Shown here: positions 25,727 through 38,598 of the stretch, piece by piece | Layout of the letters: the number at the start of each line of letters is the position of its first letter | Position numbering within the stretch: position 1 is the first letter of the stretch | From: Chrysomallon squamiferum | Taxonomy: Eukaryota; Mollusca; Gastropoda; Neomphalida; Peltospiridae | Direction: 5' to 3' | Assembly: GCA_012295275.1 (NCBI GenBank) | Contig: CM022670.1 | Span: 17,598,698 to 17,662,697 of the forward strand | Length of the DNA: 64,000 nucleotides | The notes under the pieces: generated by a model | Database searches by the model: none | Told to the model about the DNA's origin: nothing | Seen by the model: only the letters and a program-made list of their open reading frames with translations | Position numbers and translations under genes: made by a program

Positions 25727-28708
25727 AAGTGCCAGAAGCAGATTGTATTTGAAGACATTAATCTAGAACTACTGATGAAACAGAGATGATCAAGCTGGTC
25801 AGTGAAGATTGCTGTATGATGTACTGGACTGAAAACAAGAATTTTTTTAAAACATAATTGTTTAAATTTTACTTAGACATCCATAGCCACTGAAAATTGA
25901 AAGCAGAAGAGGCAAAATTATTTTATTTCTATTTTTATTATTTTTTATTATGACAAGCTGATTGTCACTATTTCTGTAAAAATAAGACGTGAAAACTCTT
26001 CTTAATTTATATTTTATTTTGTGTTTTTAGCGTTGGCCAACAAATAAAATAACCCTTGCTGCCGATAAGTGTTTCCCATAATTAATTCATTAAGAATTAA
26101 TATAAAATATTTTGTTAATGATTAATACCTAGTCAAAAAATGGGTACCATGTTTGGGCATTATCAGAGTTACATGCTATATATGTAGAGTATTTTAAGAT
26201 AACAAATATCAGAAATTCTTTGATGATTTTTAACCATTACAAAAATACCCAGTATATACTCACTGTTATAAAACTGCAATAAATTGAGGGCATTATTGAG
26301 AACACAAAAAACCATTTTGATTGGTGACCAAATAACAGGCAGTCTTGAAAAATTGTCAGGGGAGAAAATTATTTGCTTTATTCATATCTACATATTTTAG
26401 TGATTGTTCCTGTATCATTTTTTGAACTTTTTTGAAAAATCATATTCAGCTACACATGCAATACTTATTACACTTCATAATTACCTTTTATTTTTATATA
26501 TTTGCTGTTCATTCTTAAAATGTAGTGTGCAGATATATTGTGTAGATAGAAGTAAATGATCATGTAGGTAGAAACATTGTATATATCAACTAGTCTCTAT
26601 ATTCGGTTAATATAAATATATCTTAGTTATAGTTAAAAAAAATTGTTTATAGACATAAACACATAAAACCATTTGTGGCCTTTGAAATTGAATTATTAAC
26701 TACATGTATTGAAAGTAAATAAGCAGACAATGATCTATCATAAGCAAAATTCACAGATTTCCTGTGATATGCATCAAAAAGAAACAGATTCAATAGAGGT
26801 TTCAAAACACATTTCATTAAGAAAAGAAATTTAAAAATTAAAATCAATTTTAAAAAAATGGATAATTGTATTGATTATATTAAATTAGTATTTGAAATAC
26901 CCTATGTGAATTATACCATACTGTAAGATTCAAATAGTCATTTGTCTAATATATAATTCTGAAATATCTGTAGAGAAACCACATTTGAATGGTAACACTA
27001 TGGTAATGCATTAATAGTTTAGGCAGTTAGAAACTGAAAAAAAGATACAGTATATTAAAGTTAAAAAAAAAAAAAAAAAACATTTAAAAAAAGTAAATAA
27101 AATACATATAAAATTATATAATGTATACAGGCACAATGTGTCAGGAAATGGTTTGTGAGGACTCTGCCAGTGAGTTCCAACATATTTCTGTTAGACAAAA
27201 ACTTACTGATGTGCAGTTAGAATATCATACAAAATAAAATGTTTTAAAACAGTTGGTTGCACTTGTCTGTAATTTCTTATAGTTTTAGACAAAAATCTCT
27301 CAAAGATTTATAAGATTTATAGTATTTTGTTTTTCATACTAAATAAGATACCTAGGATTGCAGTTAATCCAAAAGCCAAGTTTCAATACCTTTAACTTCA
27401 GAAGTTGAACGGAATACTAAATTAGATAGTCTGTTACATGTAACAAAACTGAAGTTTTTGTAATTAAATAATTAAGATTAACGTTTGGAAACAACTGGTT
27501 TATGTGTATGTATATGTGTGTATCCCAGCCTCTTATTACTCCAAACTACATACACATATAATACTATGTAATGGCAAGGTGTGATAATTATAAAAATACT
27601 AAATTTTCAGACACTGACCTAAAAATAAGAGCTTTTTCAGATGAAACTATTTCTTTCGATAAATTACTTCTTTACATACATACACACACACATAAATATT
27701 TCTATTTAATTGCTGGTTTACATATTAAAAGGCCATTTTGAAAAAATTTGAATGTTGAATGTATCTTGGCATAGTCTTACTGCAATTCAGCATTTTCACC
27801 TTTGTAGGATAAAGCTGATACATTAAGTCTACTTAACTGGTTATTAACCAGTGATTCCCAACGTGCATGTACATGTGTACAATATGTGTGTATGTAGATT
27901 ACATATTATGTATGTATGTGTGTGTCTGTGTGCAGATTATATATATATGTTACAGATGGTAATGGGATTGTCTTTTCAGTCTATCAACAATTATATAACA
28001 TCACAAATGTAATCAACCATTTTGGTTTTCTGGCATGATTAACCAGATGTAAAGTTAATCTAAAATATAGTCTACTGAGGAGTTAACCGGCATTCATATA
28101 TCCAAAACAAAAAGTAAGTCTTCCAATTTCGTTTATCAAATGACGTTTAGAAATTACTGACTTTATAATTATTTTTAAAGTTAAAGTTCACACGTGCCAG
28201 AATGTTTATCTTTGTCCGATTTTCCGCACTAGAAGGATCGAACAATTTCTATCGACTGTTTACGTCAGATTTCTGGAATAAACGAACGACATTCTCGCCA
28301 GACTTTCGTGAAAATGTAATGCTGGTTTTTCAAGTTCGGTATCATCTAGCTATTACAGAAATTTGTGTCTGTTAAAACACAAAATGAAAGGTTGTTTACG
28401 CACCAATTAAACATACATTCGATTCATTATAGGCTCAAAGTTGACTCTTTAATTTATTTATTACATAATATATCAGAAGAATAAAATTCATGATTAAAAT
28501 ATATAAATACGCAAGCTAACCAAAAGGATGGTATCTTTCGAAAAATTCAAAGTATGTGAACAAATAATTGTTGTGGTAGACCTGCTGTCTAATTTCATTT
28601 TTTTTTTTTTTTAAATGTTCACCAGGCGTCAGTATTTAACATGTATTTACATACCGAAAGGACAAGACATTTCTAGTAAAAAGGTAAAATAAATATATAA
28701 ATAAATAA

Positions 28709-28750
<42 letters not shown>

Positions 28751-29997
28751 ATTTTAAAAATGCATTTATTTCATTCTAGAACTCCTTCCTACAGCATAGG
28801 CTGTTAAACTTCATGTTTTAACATGTGATCTTATTTTGGTATAGTGTTTTTCGAATGTTTTGTTCCAACTGATTCCACGGGTAGAACAGTAAATCACTGC
28901 AAACTGGCTCTTGGCTGCAGAAATAACGCCCCTTGATGGTGACGTCATCCTTGAGCGTCATGTTCTCGGCAGCACTGTGAACAAGGAGAAGAAGAGTAAC
29001 GCGGTCAATACTTTGGGTTTTGCTTGACAAAATTTGCATTAAGTACACAGTTTTTCATAATTATTGCTTAAAATACATAACGCAGGTAAGTTTGCTGTTA
29101 ATGAAATTTTGACTCAAATGAAAAACATATTATTTATGAAGCTGCGTACACCAACACGATCAGACGATAGAGGCCCTACATTTTTGCTCTATTTTTCACT
29201 TTTTTTGTGTATGTAACCATATACGTGACCCCGACCTAGTCCGCCATTGGAAATATTCGGTGGGGGGAATTAAATAGGTTAAGTAATGTGCTCAGTGTGT
29301 TTATTGATGGAGATCATGCATAATTATGTATGCTATATTGTTACGGAATTTATTAATTTGTACACACATAATTTTTCAGCTGCTGTGACTGATCGCCAAA
29401 ATATTAAAACAGACGAGCGTAATATGTGATGAGGTTCAGTGTATTTTGCCTTTAAGTTTAACAATAACTGTTAATTATTCGTTTGTTACGTATGAATTAA
29501 ACAAAAGAACCACATAAAACTACTACTACTAATAATAATAAATAATAATAAATAAATGTAACAGAAGAAAAAAATGGGTATTTGATCATTTGTTATTTAG
29601 TATTTTTGGTTTTAAAGTTAAATTTAAGTCATTCTGTTTAAAAAGTTTCCTAAATTGACGAGAACTTTGGTTATATATTTTCTCATGAACATAGTTATCA
29701 GCTGGAAAATAATGTTTGTGGATAAATGAAGTAAATAATATACATAGCCACAGGATTAAGCCTTTAACCATAATGATATTTTGGACAGTTTGTCACAATA
29801 AAATAGTTTTAATTAACGTGTAGAAATGTAAAATTCATTACTTTTTATAGAAATGCTTAATGAGTCTATTTTATGGTGTATTTTATGCTGAACATGTCCA
29901 TTTAAATTTTAAAAAAATGAAAGAAAATGATTAAGCTATTTCTTTATTTTTGCAAGGATATTTAATTGAAATGTTTTTATTTTTTATTTTAAATCAG
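25727..29997. other. Spacer between the two paralogous zinc-finger genes, with putative promoter
   Basis: Possible 3' UTR of the 22-kb gene, then AT-rich DNA with no credible large ORF. From about 28.2 kb CpGs become more frequent. A strong plus-strand donor (ACGCAG/GTAAGT, exon end 29085) is a good candidate for the end of a 5' UTR exon of the gene at 30002. TGACGTCA (CRE palindrome) is at 28940-28947 and CCGCCATTGG (NF-Y-type, reverse CCAAT) near 29232. An AT run lies at 28719-28747. Confidence 0.5.
28818..28977 (-). CDS. Candidate terminal exon of an unidentified minus-strand gene
   Basis: On the minus strand an excellent acceptor (pyrimidine-rich TTCTTCTCCTTGTTCACAG) ends at base 28978. 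It is followed by an open frame to TAA at 28818 with protein-like, less AT-rich codons: NMTLKDDVTIKGRYFCSQEP, then VCSDLLFYPWNQ and a basic tail. No family recognised and no upstream exon could be joined. It overlaps, on the opposite strand, the putative 5' UTR exon of the 30-kb gene, so it may be fortuitous. Confidence 0.25.
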
Positions 29998-30001
29998 AAA
30001 C

Positions 30002-33000
30002 ATGAGTGACAAATCATCAGGAGATGAGCAGCAGTCAGAAAGACTCTTTATTCAGGGATATCAGGTTTTCTGCAATGAAGCAGGTAACTTGTTTATTTTT
30101 AGTATTTTTCTAATACTTTTTAAATTTTACTTTTTTGTTTTATTTTGAATATTGTAAAATTACATTTATTAAGTTAATGCTAATGATTATTAGGTATAGA
30201 ATATGTCTTGCACACAAATAATGGAAGAAACCTGCTTCTGCATTCCACATTAGTTCTAGATGATTTGCAAGAGATTTTCCATCTGCATCTTATAGAGAAC
30301 TCATCTTTCATTTACAAAATTATGGATTATAATCTGTGCACTGGAAGAAAAAATAAGGTGTTATCCTAAAAATGTTTGGTCCATGTAAGCTATTTATTTA
30401 TGAAATTTTTTTTTTTTTCAAAACTAATTTTTATTTGTTATGAATTCTATCTTCATGATATGACAGGAGTAAATTAGTATTAATGATTTTATTCCACAAC
30501 TGTTGTTTCAGGTCAGGCAGATTCCACTGCAGTTACCGGCTCACCTGGCAATACATCAGATGAGAAAGATCCTGATGACCTTCCAGTCACATTTGAAGTG
30601 AAAAGAGAACCAGTGGATCCTGACTATGAGAAAGTGGCAAGTCCAATGTCTACTCAAAGTCCAGCAGCAACACCAGCTTCAGCTGTAATGCCAGTTATTT
30701 CAGTCCCCTCTCCACGTCAAAGACCTCAACTCAAAGATGTTTTGCCAAGATTGAAACAAATGCAGCAAATGAATGCTTCAGCTCCTGTTAATGTCATTGA
30801 TGAATTGGTGAAAAAGAATGAATTTTTGCTTGCCAAGAATGATACAGGAGACTACAAGCCATATTCGCGTAAAACTAGAAATCCAGCTGATCTAAAACAT
30901 CCTGAAAACCTGATGGAAGTTAGTTCACAAACTTTCCTGGTTTCACCAACATCACAGGCCAGAATATCTGCAATAAAACCAGAAACTGGAAATAAACAAA
31001 AAGATGCTCGTTATGGGAAAATACTGCGACCTCGAAGTCCTACAAGAAAATGCAGCATTCCAGAGAAGGACAAATCTCATTTTAATTATGCACTGATAGA
31101 ATCAAATGTAAAAGATAAGTCCAGTGATAAGATTTTTAAAGTTCAGACTCATGAGATGGTGTGTGCTGTGACATGTAAGGCAATGTTTATGACTCAGGGA
31201 GGAGCATTCAAGGGTGACTTTGATCTCCAATTCTACTGGTGCAATTTCTGTACATTCCATACCACCAACAAATCACAGCTCATTCAACATGGCATGGAAC
31301 ACAGGTTTCACTGTAAGTTCTGTCGCTACCAGTCATTTTCAAGAGCTGATATCATTCATCATTCAGCAAAAGTACATGCAGATGCTTTTAGAGAAACTGC
31401 CAATTCAATGAAGTACTGCATACTTTTGTCAGATTACCTACAAATTTATTCTCAGGATACCGATGAAGATCGAAAAAAAAGGGCAGCACCAGATGACGAA
31501 GATGATGGTAATGAAAGTCCACCACAGAAAACAGCTAAATTAGAAGGAAGATCTGTTGATTCTCTCTCTGCAGATGAACTAAAGACTTTACAGAATGACT
31601 ATCAGATCTTTGACATGGAAGTTGAAACAGTTGAAGAAGCTGATAAGAATTCTGTAACTGATGATACACTTGCAGCTTCAGATAGACAGTTTATTGCTGA
31701 TAGTGGCTTAGATCCTTATGAAACATCACAGTCAGTGAACAGTTTAGTAAATGCTGAAACATCTCTTCAGTCTAACATTTTGCAGAATATTACTTCTAAA
31801 TCTATGTCCAACTCCAGATCTGCACCCATACCTGTCAGTCTTGTTGCTTCATCTACTAGACCTGTCATGTATTCAAAACTGGCAGCTCCAGCAGTACCTG
31901 TTGGACAATTACTTGTACAGAACATTGCCAATACATCAGTAAAACCACCCATGGCAACACAAACACCAATACAGCCTCATCCTCGTCCACCCCCACCCCC
32001 ACCATCTAATAAACCAAAACCTGGCCCAGGGACAACAGTGTCCTCAAGCTTATACTGGAGTTGTGGTTACTGTAGTTTTACCAGCCACAGCCAAAGTGAG
32101 ATTAAAGAACATTCCCAGAAATCACACCGAGGAAAGCCTCATCGATATGTGGCTTTGATCATGCCTTCAGAAAAACAGTCTCAGAATGGTCAGAACTCAG
32201 AAGGAGGGAAAAATTCACATGATGGTAACATTGAAATAGATAATGCAGAGGAATTGGCTGATTCAGTACCTGTGGAAAGTGAAATAGAATCATTCAAATG
32301 TTTTCACTGCAGTTTTTTGGTCAAGAAACCAGAACTTATTAAAGATCATCTGTTTGCTAAACATCCCAGTTTGAGCATGGTTGGTGTTGACATACATTCA
32401 AGAAGACTAAAAAATATTTTCTATTGTCCTAGAGATGACTGTCCATTTAGAAGCAAGAATCCAGCAATGTATCAGTCCCATGTGGAGAGATGTACACCTT
32501 GGCATATGAAAGATTTGAACATAGCTGTGGAAAAGCATCTGTTGGATTGCCTGGAGAACACAATCAAATTTAGCAAAGCAGTTCAGCTTAAGGAGCAGGT
32601 AAGCAAAAAACTTGGTGAATTGTCTTGTATCTATTGCCTTTTTAAGTCACATATCTCAAGCAGGGTTAAGCAACATGTGATGACAAAGCATCCACTTGAA
32701 GAGAAGGTTATTCAGCCACTTCAGTCACGTAGCTCAAGATTCCACTGTTTGATTTACTTTTGCACTCTGTGCTCTTGGCACACCAGAATGAAACGCAGGC
32801 TGTACAAACACATGTCATCTTCACACAAAATTAAAAGCCATAGTGTTCTGTCTGGAAAAACCTCAGGATCATGTAGTCAGGATCATGTTGAAAAGCTGAA
32901 GGTAGTTGCTTCCAATAAAATGGAGGTTGTTACCAGAGATGCTGTGAAAAAGGATTATAAAAAGATTAGCTGCTCATTTGAAAACAAAGAAAATGAAAAT

Positions 33001-35073
33001 AAGTTTGAACAGGTGAAAAAGGAAAATGCCATTCTTTCTGAAAGTACAGCATTATTAAACATACCTCATGATTGTTTCTATACTGATCACACAGATGAAA
33101 CTGTGTACCATTGCCTCTATTGTTCTAGAAAATACACAGGTTTATCTGCTATAAAAACTCATCTGCATTTGTTGCATTCATATCAGAAAATGCAAACTGC
33201 AAATGTTGAGAGATGTAAAAATGGTGAAAAGTGCATATTTTTCATATGTCCTGAAGATTCTTGCAGAGCTTTATACACACAGGAATCTATGTTAATCAAA
33301 CATGTTTTGAACCATAAATCAATGCAACTTCCATTCTTTGTTGTCAAGACAATGCAGTCTAAAATACACAGTGAAAATTTGAATTTGACATCAGCAGAAA
33401 CTAAATGTGTCAATGCTTTAAATACTCCAGACTCTGTATCATGTTGTGCAAATCAAAATTCTAAAATATCAATTTCAGAATCTGTAGTGCCACAGTCATT
33501 TTCAGTTATAAACAGCACAAATATTGGTTGTACCAGCAACTTGAGTTCAGAGAGTATGAATCAGTACTCTGTCATTGCTTCAGCTGCTCCAAGCAGAGTT
33601 AAAACCTCAGCAAATGATACTGACAAATTACAAATTTCTTCATTTTCTACAGACAGTTTTAATCCAACAGTCAAACTTAGTGATGTAATTCTTACTAACA
33701 AATCAACGTCAATTGTAAAACTACCATGTTCAGATGGCATAGAAATTTCCTCTAGTAAATTGGATCAGAGGACTTCTTCAGTCAAATTAGATATTCCACC
33801 CCTTACAACAGACATTCATCAGTCTAATACTGTACATCAAAAACCTAAATCACTTAACACTGATACAACCCAATCTCAATTTGGTACAGCCCAGACACAG
33901 CTTGACACAACTAAATCTGCAAATGTGGCTAAAGCAGGTGTTGGACAGAGGACAGTTGGATCTCAGTGCTTTAAACCTGGATCATCTAAAAGAGTTTCAA
34001 AAGTTTTCCCTAACAAACCAGAAACAGTTGTAACTGATACAGATCTATCTAAAACAGTTCATGTTGAAATATTCAAGGTCTCCAAGTCAGAATCAGAACA
34101 AGATACAGAGTCCAGTTCTTTTGAGCAGTGTTCACTTTCACAGACTGATCTTTGTAAATCAGATGAAAACACTGAGTCAAAAAATGATCCAGCAATGTGT
34201 GATGTAAAGCAAGAATTTAAATCTGATTCGAAAGAAAAATCTGATAGTGTGTTGATAGATGATGTAGTCAAGTTGGTAAATGTTAAATGTGACACTGACA
34301 GTGAAAGTAATACTGGATTCAAAGATTCCACAGGGATGAAAACATGTAGGAAAAAATGCTTGGCCCTTGATGAACTTAAGTACATTTGTAAATTCTGTGA
34401 GTTCAGTCATAAAAATGCATTAGCAGTAAAACTGCACATCACTGATAAGCATCCAGGGAAAAAACTGGAAATGTTTCACAACAACAGTAATGAACAAAAA
34501 ATGTACTTCATGTGTCCTGTTAAAGCATGCACATTTTTTTTCCCAGAAAAAATAAATTTGGTCCAACACTGGCAGATGGTTCATGAAAAAAAGGCTAAAA
34601 CTGTTAAGAAATCTACAGAAAGAGATAGACTGAGTTCTGGTTCAGAAGTTAGTCCAGACTCCAAAAACAAAATGCTTTATGAATGTTTATATTGTTTTAA
34701 TAGTCACATGGAGCCAGATTTGAAAACTATGAAAAGGCACTATGAAGAAAAACATGAAGGACAAGTTATGATCATGAGAGACTTGAAAATTGCCTCACTT
34801 AGAAATTCGCGAATAATAGTTTGTTCGCATCCTGAATGCATGTTCTGGAAAAATAATATCAAAGATGAGGCATTTCAGTATCACCAGTTAGCACACAAAA
34901 ACTTGAATGTTTATGAATGTTCTATGTGTGACTGGTTTACACATGATAAATGTGAGGCTACAGAACATATTTTGTTGGCTCACTCAAAAAGACGAGTTGG
35001 TGGCTTGTTATCCGAGTTCAGACTAAAGTTACAGAAAGACGGAAGTGTTACTAAAATTGCAGTGAAATCTTAA
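30002..35073 (+). CDS. Large multi-C2H2 zinc-finger protein, 1547 residues
   Basis: Likely nuclear regulator; no named ortholog recognised. Exon 30002-30083 (MSDKSSGDEQQSERLF...) joins exon 30512-35073 with a phase-1 junction; no in-frame ATG opens the second exon near its start, so the upstream exon supplies the N-terminus. About fourteen fingers: a pair at about residues 270-290 and 294-317, a single at about 545-567, then doublets at about 623/664, 731/775, 893/937, 1318/1359 and 1417/1462, and a last one at about 1495-1518. In each doublet the first finger is a compact C-x2-C...H-x4-H. The second usually has C-x4-C, often CP-x2-(D/S/A)C, and follows after about 20 residues. Between them are Pro-rich and Ser/Thr-rich linkers (the longest about 965-1315), an FEVKREP motif near residue 55 resembling a SUMO site, and acidic patches. 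The N-terminal third is paralogous to the gene at 22299. Confidence 0.92.
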
Positions 35074-37953
35074 GTTTTATTATTTGAAAGATTTTAAACC
35101 AAATTTTAAAACAAATACTGAAAATGTTAATCAGTTACAGATAGTGATACATTTTTTTTTTTTTTTAAATTAAACATATTATTGTTTTAAATTTCTGAAT
35201 TTAATTTTGTGTGTAATCATCTGCCAGATGCTAACAGAACAATTAATTTTTATATAATTAAATGCAAGGTGATATTCTAACCCATTTAACTAGTGACAGT
35301 TATTTTCTTGTGCTAGGTTTGTTACTTACTGCAGATAAGATCCAGTTTGTGTTAAAACAATGAAATCTTTTATATATCATCTACAGCATTCACTTTTTTA
35401 ATTACATACAACTGATTTTTATAACAGCTTGGAAAAAAGAAACATTTGGTATAATCTGATTGATATATATATTTTTGTTTGTTTGATTTTTTAACTAATC
35501 TTCTTGTTTTTTTCTAGAGTTAAGGTTTAATTTTTTGTATATTGTTCAGCAGATCATAGTATAATTATGTTTCTATGAGTGAATCACATTGTTATTATGG
35601 AAACTAAATTAATCAGGTGCTAACTGTAAAACCGATGTCACCTGTTTTTTTAAGTGTTTTCAAAATAATCTTAATCAGGTAAACCAATACATCTTTTATT
35701 ACTGAGGACTTTCACCAGACAGTGCTGTTACATTTTCTCATCTGCTTTTGATGATTTTGATTATATTAATTACTGTTTTTAGAAGGGCTTGTTTGTACAT
35801 TGTGTAAAGCTGTAATCATTAATGTGCTTTTTGAAATTTTAATATTATATTAAGCTGAATATTATACTTTTCTCTCTGTTAGTTTTAGAAGAGTTTAAAA
35901 AAATAAACTGACCACAAGCTGGGCTGGTTACAATAAAATTCAAACATTTTGATAAAGAACAAATCTTGTAAGGCTGGTAACATTCTGAAGTTGTTTCATG
36001 TGCTGTTAAATGGGATTTTTAAAATACCTTCTGATAGCATTTTACATGCAGCTAAATTAGACAGGAAATTTATGTATATATTGTATATATTATTAACAAG
36101 CCTTCTAGAATTATGACTTAAATTTGCCAATTTGTTTTTTTTTTTAATCAACTCCATTAAAATTATGTGATATATATTACTGCATTTATAACAGTATTAT
36201 GTTTTTAATAATAATACATACATACATACATACATACATACATACATACATACAAATAAATAAAGAACCAATGAATAATTTATTTTTATAATTCCAGGAA
36301 CAATCATGCATACCAAATAGTTCATGTAAACAAATGAGAAAAAAACTGTTTTATCTGCAGTAAATGATATAAAAACAAAAAAATGTAGTCACTGATTTAG
36401 TTTTAAATAGAAACTGAATAGATAAACACAATTTATTCTAACAGTATTTGACATTTTGTCATTAAGTATTTGCTGTCATTGTATAAAGTCCAGTTTGTAG
36501 CCTATGTCTATTGACAAGTGTAATTAATAAAAAAAAATCACATAATTGGATAAATTTAAGTAGAAATAAGTTTCTCATGTATCAGTGAAATCAATATGTT
36601 GAACTAGCTTACATTGGTGATTCAGTATGAGTGTATAGAATTGGTTTCTTGTAAAGGGTACCTATGATTGTATGAAGAAATAGCCTAAATAATTCCTGTG
36701 AATCCTTAATATAATCTTAAAAATTATATATTAATTTTCAGTTATCAAGAATTTAAATAGTCGTAAAGATTGTATTTCAGCACACCTTATTTATTAGTAA
36801 TTTCAACAGAAGTATTGTTTTACAGATAATGTTGGAGAGGCAATCTAGATTTGGTAAAAGCTCATTCAATTATTAAATTTGCTTATTACAATTGCCATGA
36901 GTAATACTATCAAAATACCTGGAAACTGGTATTGAAAAATGCTAAATAAGTCATATGAATATAATGAAGATCACATATGTTGTTGCCTAATAAGTGCAAG
37001 AGCCCAAACATTTTGCATTCTTACATTTAACATCAACCTTAGTATAAATGTAAAAAGGGCAATATGCTGAAATCTAATAAAATGCAATGTAAAAAATTTT
37101 CATTTTATTTTTATTTTCTTTAAATAAATGCTTGTGTATAAAACCTCACTTTCTTGTTATATTGTTCTGTTTTGAATAACTTCTGTTAAAGCTGGAAAAA
37201 TCACATGAAGTATTCAAACTATATTTAGGTTTTTATTGTTTTAATACATATCATAGGTACACTACCAAAATGGAACATTTTTATGATCATATATTTGTTT
37301 TCTTGTGGAATTAAACATTTTTTGTCATTCTAATATTAAACTTTATATTTACAATGCAACTATCATTCTTAAGTTATTTTATTTTATATTGCAAAAAGAT
37401 GTCTATAAAAGAAACCTGATATTAGTATTTTCTTTCTATTAGATCTTATTATTCATTACTCTATCTTTAAATAGGTGTCTGATGCATTGTTAAACTTGAC
37501 ATACACACACATGCACAAACTATTTAACAAAAAGTAGAAAGGAGAAGGAAGAAAAAACCTTTGAAAAATATAAATACTGGTTTCTTTAAACTGAAATCTT
37601 GAATATAAACATGATCGAAAATACCTTCTTTATTTACTGATGGATAGAATTAAAATTATTTAGTAAAACTAATAAATGGAAAACTCCTCCATGTAGGAAA
37701 TTCTGCTTTATATTTCAACCAGATGATTGTACTGGAATGTTTTAATATAATATTTTTAGAAACTGTTTAATTTCAGGAAAAAAATGTTCTTCAGTATTGT
37801 TTGCAAAACAGTAAAAATATGATTTAGATAGATAAAAATAATCACCTGGTTTTTCATAAATCCAGAATGATTATTTACATGAATTTATTTTATTAAAAAA
37901 CAAAAAACAAACAAAACCTTTACAAATATATTTGAAAAATATTTATTGCTAAA

Positions 37954-38001
<48 letters not shown>

Positions 38002-38271
38002 CCAGTTTTGTAGTTATATTTTAAATGATTTTGTTTATATTATGGTATATAGCTTTGTGATGTACCAAAAAGACCTTTCTACTCAAAGATGTAAAAGATA
38101 AATGAGGAACCTGACTGCTAATAGTTGATTTCCTCTTGGCCCTATAATTATACAAGTACTGTGTTGTTAAATAGTAATTATTTTTATTCTTTCTTCATAT
38201 TGTGTATTGCCTATAATATATGGAAATGTCATTAAATGGGTGTTTATTCATTTGTTCTCTTAACATTTCAG
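35074..38271 (+). other. 3' UTR and spacer (or intron) before the THAP exon
   Basis: AT-rich, no coding exon seen. AATAAA-type signals near 35900 and 35931 could end the zinc-finger transcript. Contains a CATA tetranucleotide run (about 36217-36254) and an AAT run (37951-38001). If the THAP exon belongs to an upstream gene, this stretch is an intron of it. Confidence 0.5.
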
Positions 38272-38598
38272 AAGCTAAACAGCCAAGAAGCTGAAATGGA
38301 GATCGAAATGGTGAAGGGCAAAGGTTATGAGTGTGCTGTTCGCAGTTGTAAAAACAAACAGTACAATGAAGATGGGGAGTTCCGAGATGGGACACACTTC
38401 TTCCGCTTTCCTCCTGATGAGAAGGATCGAAACAGATGGTGTCAGCTCATCAAGCGACCTCAAGGTGAAGGTGGTTTCAAGGTCACAAATGCAACCCGAT
38501 TATGTCATCATCATTTTGAAGAGAGGTATTTGAGAAAGATGTTGTCTGGTTACTGGGAACTGAAACCAGGAGCAGAGCCTACGCTAAATATATCATGA
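38272..38598 (+). CDS. THAP-type zinc-finger exon
   Basis: THAP domains are C2CH zinc-coordinating DNA-binding modules related to the P-element transposase DNA-binding domain. An acceptor (TTAACATTTCAG) precedes base 38272. The frame is open in phase 0 from there (KLNSQEAEME) to TGA at 38596-38598; the first ATG is 38296, which would give 100 residues on its own. All THAP landmarks are present: C-x4-C (ECAVRSC), FFRFPPD with the conserved Pro, the invariant Trp in RNRWCQ, C-x2-H-HF (LCHHHF), and a closing LKPGAEPTLN like the AVPTAL box. The domain fills nearly the whole exon. Which upstream exon it joins is unknown; the phase-0 donor at 24869 is compatible. Alternatively it is a small stand-alone THAP gene with a 5' UTR intron. 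Confidence 0.85.
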   Translation, partial: KLNSQEAEMEIEMVKGKGYECAVRSCKNKQYNEDGEFRDGTHFFRFPPDEKDRNRWCQLIKRPQGEGGFKVTNATRLCHHHFEERYLRKMLSGYWELKPGAEPTLNIS

